Positions 1-11,118 of a stretch of 64,000 nt of DNA are shown in pieces; position 1 is the stretch's first letter; each line of letters opens with the position of its first letter. Source of the DNA: Glycine soja (taxonomy: Eukaryota; Streptophyta; Magnoliopsida; Fabales; Fabaceae); NCBI RefSeq assembly GCF_004193775.1, contig NC_041007.1, forward strand, positions 24,592,948-24,656,947, written 5' to 3'. Below the pieces are notes generated by a model, which did no database searches, was not told the DNA's origin, and was given only the letters and a program-made list of their open reading frames with translations. The position numbers and the translations under genes are program-made.

Positions 1-1
1 T

Positions 2-2296
2 CATCCGAATCTGAGATGGACAAGTCCTCCACAACAACAACAGCCTGTCCCTCCTTTTCAGAATGCTGCTGATCCAAGCAAGCCATATGTTCCTCCTCCA
101 ATGCAGCAACAGCAACAGCAGTCACAACAAAGACAACAAGTAACTGAGGCTCCTCCTCAACCTTCCTTAAAAGAGTTAGTGAGGCAAATGACCATCCAGA
201 ATATGCAATTTCAGCAAGAGACAAGAGCTTCCATTCAGAGTCTGACAAATTAGATGGGGCAGATAGCTACTCAGATGAACCAAGCTCCGTCCCAGAATTC
301 TGATAGATTACCTTCTCAATCTGTCCAGAATCCCAAAAATGTGAGTGCCATTGCATTGAGGTCGGGAAAGCAGTGTCAAGGACCTCAACCAGCAACGTCT
401 TCCTCATCCGCAATTGAACCTGCCCGACCTCAGTCTACTCCAAAAAAAGATGATGACAAAAATTTAAAGAGTAAGTTACCTAACAATTTCTATGCAGGTG
501 AATCTAAAGAGAAGCAGCATATCCCTCTTCCATTCCCTCCAAGAGCAATTTCCAACAAAAAAATGGAAGAGGCAGAGAAGGAGATCTTGGAAACATTTAG
601 GAAAGTAGAGGTAAACATACCTCTGCTGGATGCAATAAAGAAAATTCCAAGATATGCTAAATTCTTGAAGGAGCTGTGCACTAATAAGCGGAAGCTTAAA
701 GGAAGTGAAAGAATTAGTATGGGTAGAAATGTCTCCGCATTGATTGGTAAATATATTCCTCAAATCCCTAAAAAATGTAAAGATCCAGGTACATTCAACA
801 TACCTTGTATTATAGGGAACAATAAGTTTGACAATGCCATGCTAGATTTAGGAGCTTCTGTTAGTGTTATGCCTCTGTCTATATCTCCAGGTCCTTTGCA
901 ATCAACTGATGTGGTAATTCATTTAGCTAATAGAAGTGTTGCCTATCCTCCTGGTTTCATAGAGGATGTCTTAGTTAGAGTTGGTGAGCTTATTTTCCAT
1001 GTTGATTTTTATATTTTAAATATGGAGGAGGGATTTTCTAAAGGATCAGTTCCCATCATTCTAGGTAGACCTTTTATGAAAACTGCTAGAACTAAGATAG
1101 ATGTATATGCAGGCACACTATCTATGGAGTTTGGTGATATAACTATTCATTTTAATATTCTTGATGCTATGAAACACCCATCTGAAGATATTTCTGTATT
1201 TCGTGTTGAAATAATTGACCATATTGTTGATGAATACATGACTGATCTTCATTCTAATCTGCATGCCTGTCACTCTTAATGCATTGAATCTGAATTTGTA
1301 CTTGATCATATGTCTGAATTTGATGCTAAGAATGAATCTGAATTTGATATTGATTACATGTCTGCTGATGTTTTACCTCTTGAGATTGATTTTATAGAGT
1401 CAAATAGAACTAACCATGTTTCAGGAAGTACACATACCTCTGACTTTCTTTATGAGGTACAGGCTGAGAAACCATCTCTTTCTACCACTATCCAGCCATC
1501 CACACCAGAATTGAAGCCTCTGCCATCAAATTTAAAATATGGTTACTTGGATGATAGCAAAAGTTTTCCAGTAATTATATCTGCCTTCCTTGTTGATGAG
1601 CAAGAGGAGAAGCTGTTATCAGTTCTCAAGAAGCATAAGAAGGCTATAGGCTGGACCCTGGCGGACATTCCTGGTATTAGCCCATCCACATGTATGCATC
1701 GAATAAATTTAGAAGATGAGGCTAAACCAGTAAGACAGCCATAGAGAAGACTCAATCCGGTGATTCTTGATGTAGTGAAGAAGGAGGTAACCAAGCTTTT
1801 ACAAGTTGGAATCATTTATCCTATCTCCGACAGCCAATGGGTGAATCCCGTCCAGGTAGTTCCAAAGAAAACTGGCCTCACCGTGATAAAAAATGAGAAG
1901 GAGGAGCTGATTCCTACTCGGGTGCAGAACAGTTAGAGAGTATGCATCGACTATAGGAGGCTGAACCAGGTTACCAAAAAGGACCATTTTCCACTACCAT
2001 TCATTGACCAGATGCTTGAACGCCTGGCAGGGTTTTATAGGTGCTTTATCAAGGATTTTAGCAAAGTGGCCCTTCCACTATCCAATCTGCTACAAAAGGA
2101 GGTGGAGTTTGATTTTGATGACCAATGCAAAGAGGCTTTTGATTGCCTCAAGCGTGCGGTGACTACCACCCCTATCATTGAGGCACCTGATTGGACAGCC
2201 CCATTTGAGCTAATGTGTGATGCATCCAATTACACATTGGGGGTTTTCCTTGCTCAAAAGATCTCCTTACTTCAGCTTACTTCTTTTCCACCATGA
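2..2296 (+). pseudogene. Athila-like Ty3/gypsy gag-protease-RT-RNase H remnant
   Basis: One reading frame runs through the whole stretch and is broken by in-frame stops at 251 (TAG), 1277 (TAA), 1742 (TAG) and 1934 (TAG). In order it shows a Gln-rich gag tail, a retropepsin-like segment (LDLGASVSVMPLS near 835-885, then IILGRPFMKTARTKIDV near 1057-1107), the RT N-terminus (YPISDSQWVNPVQVVPKK near 1816-1870; VCIDYRRLN near 1939-1965) and the start of RNase H (LMCDASNYTLGVFLAQK near 2206-2260). The RT palm, including the catalytic YxDD box, is missing: the text jumps at about 2027 from the RT fingers to the connection/RNase H segment without loss of frame. The 5' LTR and most of gag lie upstream of the window. 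Assignment to Athila rests on the gag-protease wording. The copy is dead. Confidence 0.85.
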
Positions 2297-3849
2297 CTTA
2301 GGTAGTTTTTCTTTTCCTATCTCCTTCTTTACTTTTATTACATTTGTCCGATTCTATTTGATGGTTTAATTGCTTTTAATCTTTTAATTGTGTCACATTG
2401 AGGACAATGTGTTGTTTAAGTATGGGGGGGGGAGTGTGTTCTTTGGTTTTGGTTTTGTTAGTTGTGTTAAATTAGTTTAATTTTGTTAGTTTTGTTGGGT
2501 TCTAGTTTAATTTTGTTAGTTTTGTTGTGTTAAATTTGCATGCTTGTCTTTCAATTATAGGATATGTTCAAGCAATGGGTAATTGTTCTGAAAATAAAAG
2601 TCTCTTGACATTTTGTGACTTGAAATCCTTGTTTTTCCTTTACATGTCATGATAGTTTTGAAAGCTCAATTTGAAAGTGATAAGTTTACCTTGGTGAGAA
2701 TTCGAGCCATCCATCATCATAATCTTTTGGTGTGTTTTTCCCTATTGATTGCTTGCACAATAGCCTTGGCTTGATTCTTGTTGATGCTTCCTAATTCACA
2801 TGCATATTTGGAAATGATTTAGGCAATTTCATTCTTATAAGCTTCTAGCCAAATGGACTTACCTTGAATTAATTCCTTTGATAGCCCCTTTGAGCCTATT
2901 TTCCCCTTTCTTTGTTTTGAAGCTCATTACAAGCCTTAAGTGAAAAACCATGATATCACCTTACCCTTAAGGAATTTTGGAGCTTTGGAATTGTTTTGGG
3001 AATAAGTGTGGGGGGGTATGTTTCATTGGAAAATATGATTTTTGGCCATGCTTAATGTTTTATTTTGGCCATTCTTGATGTATACATATATTGCTTAGTT
3101 CTTTCTTTAATCTTCAATTTCGTACTGTTCAATAAAAAAAATAAAAAAAAATAAAAAAAAATGAAAAATGAAAAAAAAATAAAAAAAATTCAGTTGCTGC
3201 AAATTCTGCAATTTCGTACTATTCAAAAAAAAGAAGAAGAAGAATAAGAAGAAAAGAAGTGAAGTTGAATAAATAAGGTCTTGATATGAGAACTTGATTT
3301 GGGAGTCTTGGTTGATTTTGTTGATATTAGAGGATTTGGGTTTACTACTTGTGCTTAATTTCCACTTATTCCCCATTGCTCCTCTATTCCATTGGGATTT
3401 AACTACTTATTCCATATTTTTCTTCCCTACCTTTTCCTTGGCCCCATTACAACCTTTAAAGACCTTTTGATCCTCATATGCATGTGTTGTCAAGTCGTTT
3501 GTCAATTTTAGAATTTTTCCAAGTCTATGTGGTGTTTTTTTTTCATGGGTGCTTCGAGAGTAAACAATAGCCTAGACAGTTGAGAGATAGAGTGTATATC
3601 TTGTGAGGCTTAATCATTTTTCATTATTGAGCTGATTAACTATTTTGCCATGATTGGGTTGCTTGGATAATTTTCACGAATGTCTTGACTCTTTGGATCT
3701 CTTCATGTTAGATGTTACCCATTCCTTTCATTCCTTGATGTTCATTGAGAAATATGTAAATGTTTTTATTTGTCTCTCTTTGATATCCTTGGATTTTGTT
3801 CTTTATTTCATTTTGCCCAGGAGTGCAAAAGGCTAAGTATGGGGGGTTT
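2297..3849 (+). other. 3' non-coding part of the Athila-like element
   Basis: No credible gene. It is AT-rich with long T/A runs (A-rich block about 3133-3190) and a G-run at 2424-2432 that resembles a second polypurine tract. Integrase is absent, so the sequence between RNase H and the 3' LTR has been lost or replaced. The G-run may be an internal PPT of the type some Ty3 elements carry, or a relic. Confidence 0.5.
3834..3846 (+). promoter_or_regulatory. Polypurine tract of the Athila-like element
   Basis: AAGTATGGGGGG lies immediately before a TGATGTGCCA LTR-type start. This is where plus-strand DNA synthesis is primed in LTR retrotransposons. The match to the internal G-run at 2424 (also preceded by AAGTAT) supports the reading. 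Confidence 0.6.
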
Positions 3850-4132
3850 TGATGTGCCATTATTTTCTCCTATTTCTTAACCCTTTTTGCACAATTTTAA
3901 ATACTGATTAGTCTTAATTGTCAAATTTATTAGGCAGTTTTATTATTTGGACCCATTCAGCTAATTTGATGTTTTTAATCTAATTTCAGGAATTAATGAA
4001 GCATTGGGCTTGAATCTAGAATTGGGCTTGGACTTGAAGAGGGCAGGCTAATTTATTCTACAAAATTAGATCTTATCTTATCTAGATATTATTTAGATTT
4101 GATCTCATCTAGATATTATTTCATCTAGATCT

Positions 4133-4163
<31 letters not shown>

Positions 4164-4961
4164 GATTTGATTTGATTTTACTTATGGGTTTGGATTTAAA
4201 ACAGATTTGTAAGCTTTGGGGCTGAAAAACTATATAACAGCACCAAGGTTCTAGTTTAGGTCTCTCTCTCTCTCTTCTATTTTTCGTTTTTAGTTTTAGT
4301 CTCTCTTCTCTTTCTCTTTTTTTTTTTTTTACAATTCCAGTTCAGACTTTTAGTTTTATCAATAAAATTTTGTTCTCTATTTGATTAATGGAAGGCTAAG
4401 TCCGCAACGTTGTTTTCTCTTGAGGATCAAGCACAGTTCTCTTTGAGGTTCTATTATTACTGTTAAATTCTGTTCAGTTTTTCCTCTTCACTAATTACTC
4501 TGAATTTGTTGCTATTAATTCATGCATGCTTAGTGCTTGATTAATTGTCTTTGCGCTTAATTTACATTCTTGCTTAATGATCGTTTATGAGTAATTGGTG
4601 TGTGTGATGCTTAATCACATAATGAATGCTTTATGTTAAATTTCGCTTAGTAATTTAATTTAGGGTTGGATTAAGTGGTTGAACTGATAAAGGATAAATT
4701 CTCGCAACCTAGGATAAGAGACTTTCTTGTGAATCAAGGGGAAACAACGTATTTTAATTCTGATAATTTCTAATTCAATTTTACTCGATGTTTAATTTAC
4801 AAAAGCAAACAACCCCCCCCCCCCCCAATTTGTTACTATTTCCTACTATCTCTTATGAACATTTGGTGTATCATTGCTCGTTGGGAAACGACCTAGGATC
4901 ACTTCCTAGTTACTACATTTTAATATTTATTGGATTCGGGTACGGCCTGAATCTTGCACCA
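3850..4961 (+). repeat. 3' LTR of the Athila-like element
   Basis: Begins TGATGTGCCA just after the polypurine tract; the end is placed at TTGCACCA (4961), giving TG...CA ends. Inside are TATATAA (4231), a CT-rich stretch, tandem TTATC units (about 4076-4165) and a C-run (4813-4826). The start is well supported. The end is inferred, because the partner LTR is outside the window and no target duplication can be tested. Confidence 0.6.
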
Positions 4962-5873
4962 ATTTTTATATTGGTACACTCTCTATCTCTAGAGAAGCTA
5001 CTCCAATTATCTAATCCAAACCGTATTAGATTTTTACTATGCATATAGAATTCTTGCAAGCAATCACAATCAATCTCAATTCCTACCCCAGAAAAAGAGA
5101 CTAAGGTACCCAACCCTAGGGTCTTTTGTGAATAAGAGCCTAAGAGAGACCTACCCTTAGCCTAAACTAGAAAAACATGTTCTACCATGCCTTCAGAAAT
5201 TCATGCATATGCTAACATGTAAGACACAAGAAAATTGAGTCAAAGAGAAACACAACTTGCTCAATCACACACAAGAACCTTTTCTTGAGTGAATGAGTCT
5301 CTTCTTGATCTCCCAAGTAATTCATAACTCACTTTTTACCATGAGAACTTCAGCAAAAACAAAGTCTAGAAGTTGTGAGTCACACACTTATTCTAAGCAC
5401 TTTTTATTCTCTTTTTTTTTCTTCTTTTAAAAGTGAGAACACAAGGTGATTATTTATAGAGAAACCTGTTATAACCGCTTGTAATCGATTAAATATCCAA
5501 AGTAGTTGATTTTTTCCGAAGAAGTAATCGATCATATTATCATTTCAATCGATTAAAGTGTTCTTCCCAACATCTGGAAAACTTTCAAGAACAATATAAT
5601 CGATTAGATTCTTGATTGTTCTTGATCACTTATGGGAACACCTTTAAGAATGAAGTAATCGATTACAATTACTTGGTAATTGATTAAAGTAGAGACTCAT
5701 AAAAATCTAGACATGGTCTTAACTGAACTATATAATTGATTATGATCAGCCTTGTAATTAATGAAAACAGAGAGTTTTATGTACTGAAGAAGTTTCTAAC
5801 TGTAGAAACAATCTTTCTACCTCTACATGATGTACATATGAATAGATAGAGACTAAGATGCAATAATCGATAT
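4962..5873. other. Intergenic repeat debris with AATCGATTA motifs
   Basis: No gene. Several copies of TAATCGATTA-like palindromes (for example near 5485, 5600 and 5657) match a motif common in legume LTR families and seen again at 20.0 kb and 53.2 kb. Probably part of another decayed LTR element that the next feature interrupts. Confidence 0.4.
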
Positions 5874-7293
5874 TGTAACGACCTGCCTCGTCGCTACGGT
5901 ATCCACACTCTAATATTCGATAATTTCAATTTTTATAAAAAGAACTCCCTAAATTTTTTTGCTTATGAAAATAGAAGTGATTTTGTCACAACATAAATTC
6001 ATCCAACAATACGCCATTACTTAAGTGAATATGCATAATTACATAGAAACAATAATTCGGTACATGTCATACACATAATGAAAATTAAATATGTTCATAG
6101 ATATAATTAAAATCCCAGTTTTACATCTTTAACTCAACAAAATAAAACTTAAAAACCAACTACGGAGGAGTTGATCACAAAACACAACTCCCTACCAAAA
6201 TAACGCCAACGTCATCATGTCAGCTCGACGACTCCTCACCAGAATCTTACTCCCTGCACCCTGTCACTGTCATTCTGCTCCCATGAACAAGGTTCGTGAT
6301 TATCACAGGTATCAACCACACGATACAAAATTGCATAGGTGAGTTCATTATAAAAAGAACTAATACCAATTCCAAATAACCACACTTAGCAAGGAACATA
6401 GGCAAACATGATGAGTATACACAACAATCATTATTCAACACTCATATCCAACAAATATTCATCATCCACATCCAACAATTACTCATCATCCATCCATGGA
6501 CCCAATCAAGACTGCACAGAATGATGCATGCACCTGACTCAACACTCAGATGCAATGTGGTACGTACCAACAACAATCAAATCTCAGGAAATAGCCTAAG
6601 CGTGTCCACACGACACTCTCACTTAGGGAACTGTGCTGAGTTTGTCGAGACCACCCGGGTGTGCACATAACAGCCCCCCTCCCATAGGTGATCAGCCTGG
6701 GAGCCCAAAGGTGTTCCCTACCAGGTGACAAGCCCCTTAGTACAAAGTACACTTGACCATAGTTACTCTATTTCCTGTGTCGTATGAGCTATGATCACGG
6801 CCAAAAGTAAGTGCCAAAGACCATGGACCAATTAAAGTGCCTAAGCATCCCCTCATGAATGCTTAGATTCTCTAACCACACTAGTTATCCACGTCTGGGC
6901 CATCCGACAAGGTCAATACACTCTACCCCCCATGACATACACTCCATATGACATATGATCGTGGCAAAAAGCTAGTGCCAAAGACCCTGGAAGGTCAGTG
7001 CACAGTGCCCCCCACGAACATACACAACATGCACATGCCAATGCAGTTCCAACATCAATCAATAAATCGTATTTCCATGTCATTCTCAACATAAATATCA
7101 TCTTGTCTCAATGACGTTATCAACAACAACAGCAAACTCATTTCATATTCACATAATCATCAATAATAACAATTCATGTTGACATGGTCTTTATTAACAA
7201 CGTCATCTCAAATCAATATCATCATAATTATCATTATCATCACATATCAATTAAAATCCTCAATAGCAACATCAACAATAAATTGCATTTCGC

Positions 7294-7294
7294 G

Positions 7295-7346
<52 letters not shown>
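7294..7346. repeat. (CA)n microsatellite
   Basis: Almost uninterrupted CA dinucleotide run inside the solo LTR, flanked by AT-rich DNA. A likely length-polymorphic site. Confidence 0.95.
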
Positions 7347-7353
<7 letters not shown>

Positions 7354-7438
7354 TTATATTTCTTTAATGCCTAAGATTAACACTCACAGGTCTTCAAACA
7401 ACACAAATCAAACAAACACAACAATATCATTCATCATA

Positions 7439-7444
<6 letters not shown>

Positions 7445-7484
<40 letters not shown>
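7445..7484. repeat. (AT)n microsatellite
   Basis: Uninterrupted AT dinucleotide run of about 40 bp, 100 bp from the CA run, inside the solo LTR. Confidence 0.95.
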
Positions 7485-7486
<2 letters not shown>

Positions 7487-8741
7487 CATCCCATTCGTCA
7501 AAACATAGGTTCTCTTGAAAAACCAGCATGCATATCAATAACAATTTTATCGCATCCCATTAGTTAAAAATATAATTTTCTTGGAAGAAAAATCAGCATG
7601 CAACAGGGACATGCAGATATTCTCATAGCTAGGTTCCCTGACCCTAACTATGGTATTAAAACCGTAATTTTATAATAAACTCCCCTCACCTATCGTGAGC
7701 TACCCCGCGGGTTCCTCGTCGCATCACTTGAAGATTCCTTTTCGTCCTTGCTCGTCGATTCCATGAAAGCCTCTACCATGCCAAAACGAAGGAGACTTAA
7801 TATGGATTTCAGAAAACAAAGCTAACAACAATGCTCTGGGTCAAACACCCACGTTACTTCATGAAAGAGATGAGAGCATTTCGGGTTTTACAAAGGGATA
7901 TCATTTGGAAATTCCGACCACGCCAATGTGACCGGGGTTCAGTGTAGGTTACGAAAATAACATGCATTTCATGAAAAGATAACGTTTACAAAGTCTCTTT
8001 CTCTAGGGTTTTTCCAAGGAAACGTAAAATATGCAATGACGGTCCCAAAGTAAAAAAAGATGCAAAGACAAGCTAAAACTAACAAGAAACAAGAGTAGAA
8101 CCATGGTTACCTCGAAGGAAAACGAAAGGTCAGATTAGGGTTTCGTTCTCTACCGAAACCGCAAGCCAAGTTGAAAGATTCCGCTTCGGTCGAAGGGTTC
8201 CTCTCAGTGTGGGGTTGCAACGGAGAACAACGACGGTTTGTGGTGGCTAATGGTGGCTGTGGGTGATGGAGAAAGTGCTTGGGACGTTAGAAATGGCTTT
8301 GGAAGAAAGAAAGAAGAAGAAATGGTGTTTTTCCTAAGCTACACGAAAGCAAAGGCTGAAAACGCTCAAGTGAGAAATGGTCTCGGACACGGAAACGTCG
8401 CACACACTCCAGACATCTTCTCGAAGATCCCAACGGTCAGATCGTGGAAAAGTGTCTTGTGAAGCTGCAGACCAAATTTCGAGAAGCTCCAACGGTTAAC
8501 GAAGGCTAGGAAGCATTTTTACCGAGGCAGCTCATGTAGCTTCCTCAAGAAGCTTCCTCGTGGCTTCTTTGAGAAGCTTTCTCAAGAGGCTTCTTTGAAA
8601 AGCTAGATCCTTATCTACCCACACCCCTCTATTTACTAAATTAACCTCCTTGAAAATAATTACGGATAAAAATAATGCAACAAATAATCAAACATCAAAC
8701 ATAATTACTAATAATATATATATATATATCAGGGTGTTACA

Positions 8742-8994
8742 AATACAAATGTCACTCAAAGAGTTGGGCATTTAAAAGGACACAACTTCTTCAAGCTCCA
8801 AAGTATAGTCTTCATATAGCTTCCCCTATCTCTAACATATTTTAGGGTAAATTCTAAATTAAAGAGAAGAACGATAGTATGCAAGCAACTCTTAAGCCCA
8901 TTTAAGATTTAATAAAAGAAGTAAATGAGAGAACAAATAAAAACTTTTGGGCAGAGTCTATTATGCGATTAAGACTTTTCCCAAGAATTCCAAG
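8742..8994. other. Flank between the two chromovirus LTR pieces
   Basis: Unassigned AT-rich sequence, no gene. Probably the continuation of the debris left of 5874, split by the solo LTR. Confidence 0.3.
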
Positions 8995-10246
8995 TCAATA
9001 CAACAACAACATTCATAGTTTTATTCATCAAAAACAAATATTTTGTATCCCATTAGTTTAAAACACAATTTTTCTTGAAAACTAGCATGCAACAGGGACA
9101 AACATACAACCCTATAATTGGGTTCCTTGACTCCAACTATGCTATCAAAAGCTATTAACTAACTATAAACTCCCCCCCACCTATCTATATTTTCCTATTA
9201 GCTCCTCGTGGTGGTGTTTTGAGATCTCTTAGGTTCACGTCTGTTAGTTCGAATGTAGAGCTCTATATACCAAATCGAAGATAATTAAATATAGATTTCA
9301 AAGACAAGGTTAACATTAACATTTGGGGTCTAATACCCATTTAATTTAAAAGAGGCTAAACGGGTGTTTTGAGGTCCACATCAAAAAGACGTCATTTGAA
9401 ATTTTGATCATGTCAATATGATCGAGGTTCGGAAAATGTCACAAAAAAAATCTATTTTATAAAATAAAAAAAATAACTTTTACAACATCTCATTTTCAAG
9501 GATTTTTCAAAGGAAGTATAAAAACATCCAATAATGGTACCCAAGTCATAAGAGATGCAAATATAGGTTCAAACTTACTAAGAGAAGGCCTAGAAATCAC
9601 GGTTACCTCGAAGAAACATCGAAGGGAGGGTCAAGAGTTATATTCTCTACTGAATCCTCGAGTTAGTTTTAAAGGATTTTTCTCTGATTAAAGTATTCCT
9701 TTCCATGCGGTGGTCGTGAGTGGTGGAGGAGGAAGTTCTAGGATTTGGGTGAGAGTTTTAGAGAGAGAGAGAGAGAGAGAGAGAGAAATGCACTCTTCCT
9801 CATTGTTGGATGTATTTGTAACCTGCAAGACTCGCTTGGTAGAAATTTTGCTTGCCTAGGTGAGATGGCCCAACTTAAACATGTCTGGGCGAGTTCTGGG
9901 CAAATCCCTGCTCCAACATATATCAGATCCAGATGTTATTTCACAAATCACAACGGTTAAAATATGCAAACGTGGGTTGTGAGCCCATAGTCCAAATTTG
10001 AAGGCAATTCAACGGTTAATTAATCTGATATCGTGGTTTTACCGAAATAGGTTTTGGGTCAATCTCAGAATGACACGGTTACAATGCAGATCAATCAAAC
10101 TCTACATAACCTAACATCCACATCAAGCAGTTGCATAAGGATAATTCACACAACACTTAAACTAATCCAAATTAATCAAGTAATTAAATAATACAAGAAA
10201 TACATCAAATATCAATTTTCAGTTATCAGAATTTCAAGGCGTTATA
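8995..10246 (-). repeat. Second, diverged and truncated LTR of the same chromovirus family
   Basis: From about 9040 the text parallels 7480-8100 of the solo LTR: GCATCCCATTAGTT, GCATGCAACAGGGACA, a TTCCTTGACTCCAACTATG block, the CTCCCC..CACCTAT block and the CTCGAAG..GTTACC block follow in the same order. It ends GGCGTTATA at 10246, matching the GGTGTTACA end with substitutions. The far end of the LTR is absent. It contains a (GA)n run at 9760-9787. Considerably more diverged than the first copy, so an older insertion. Confidence 0.6.
9760..9787. repeat. (GA)n microsatellite
   Basis: About 14 GA dinucleotides in the truncated LTR. A 71-codon ORF spanning it is not credible as a gene. Confidence 0.9.
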
Positions 10247-10672
10247 TGTTGGACAAGTGGCCTCAATAACTTAAAAGAGGGGTGAATTAAGTTTCAAAAT
10301 TTCCCACTAACAAACTTTTGACCCCCTTCTAAATGATAGGCTCAGAATGCAGAAGAAAAAGCAACAATCAATTTAATAATGTTCTTTAAACATGTAAGAC
10401 AAAATTGATTGCAATAAAATAAATAGGATAAAGGAAGAGAGAAATGCAAACTCGATTTATACTGGTTCGGCCACTTCCCGTGCCTACGTCCAATCCTTAA
10501 GCAACCCACTTGAGATTTTCACTAACTTTGTAAAAATCCTTTTTACAACTTTTGAACATCCAAGGAATCCCTTTCCCTTGTGTTCAAGAAACTCACAATT
10601 CAAGAGACAACCAGTCTCTTGATTATAATTGACTTTATGAGAAGAACAGAAAGATTACTCTCTCTTAGAGTG
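10247..10672. repeat. LTR-like fragment starting TGTTGGACAAGTGG
   Basis: Starts TGTTGGACAAGTGGCCTCA and continues with a GGGGTGAATTAAG block. Related fragments occur inside both Ogre-like elements (about 19.69-20.52 kb, minus; 52.71-53.56 kb, plus). Here it is cut off at 10673 by the end of a CACTA transposon. No coding sequence. Confidence 0.55.
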
Positions 10673-10689
10673 AACTATTAGAAAATACA

Positions 10690-11113
10690 CTTTCAACATC
10701 GGTTATTTACGGCATTCTACATCGGTTTTAAAACCGATGTTGAAAGTATCGATGTTGAATGTATTATTGTTAACATCGGTTTTGAAAAACCGATGTTAAC
10801 ATAAAAATGCTAACATCAGTTTTTCAAATAACCGATGTTATATATAAAGAACTACAGCAAAATAAGTGTATGCATGATGAACGTTGACATCGATTTTATA
10901 GAAAAACCGATGTTAATATATTCGTTAACATCAGTTTTCTAGAAAAACCGATGCTAATATATTACTTAACATCGGTTTTCTAGAAAAATCGATGTTAATG
11001 TTATAGATTAACATCGATTTTCTACAAAAAACTGATGTTAACGAATATATTAACATCGGATTTTCTAGAAAACCGATGTCAACGTCCATCATCTATACAC
11101 TTATTTTGCTGTA
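10690..11113. repeat. CACTA subterminal repeats, left block
   Basis: About a dozen copies of ACATCGGTT or its complement, mostly paired as inverted repeats around short loops (for example AACATCGGTTTT...AAAACCGATGTT). In CACTA elements such motifs bind the TNPA-like protein and define the termini. Several copies have single substitutions. Confidence 0.8.
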
Positions 11114-11118
11114 GTTAG
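11114..11118. repeat. Target site duplication GTTAG, left copy (Element 1)
   Basis: GTTAG directly precedes the LTR end at 11119 and recurs at 28618-28622 directly after the other LTR. A perfect 5-bp duplication proves that Element 1 inserted as one unit into the CACTA subterminal repeat. Confidence 0.95.

Larger units (their letters stand above)
5874..8741 (-). repeat. Long solo LTR, Tekay/Del-like chromovirus type
   Basis: Ends are TGTAACGACC (left) and GGTGTTACA (right). On the minus strand it therefore starts TGTAACACC and ends GGTCGTTACA, the pattern of Tekay-type chromoviral LTRs. No PBS, PPT or coding sequence adjoins either end, so it is a solo LTR of about 2.87 kb, formed by unequal recombination between two LTRs. 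Flanking pentamers are GATAT and AATAC, only partly alike, so the target duplication has decayed or an end is misplaced. It contains two microsatellites and two imperfect copies of a block around 6640-6800 and 6900-7010. Short ORFs inside are not genes. Confidence 0.65.

Noticed and set aside
3107..3376. 89-codon Phe-rich ORF
   Set aside because: Translation of an A/T homopolymer-rich non-coding tract.
7176..7567. ORFs of His/Thr and Ile/Tyr repeats
   Set aside because: Translations of the CA and AT microsatellites.
8238..8462. 74-codon ORF with Kozak-like context
   Set aside because: Inside the solo LTR, no recognisable domain, not supported by the second LTR copy.
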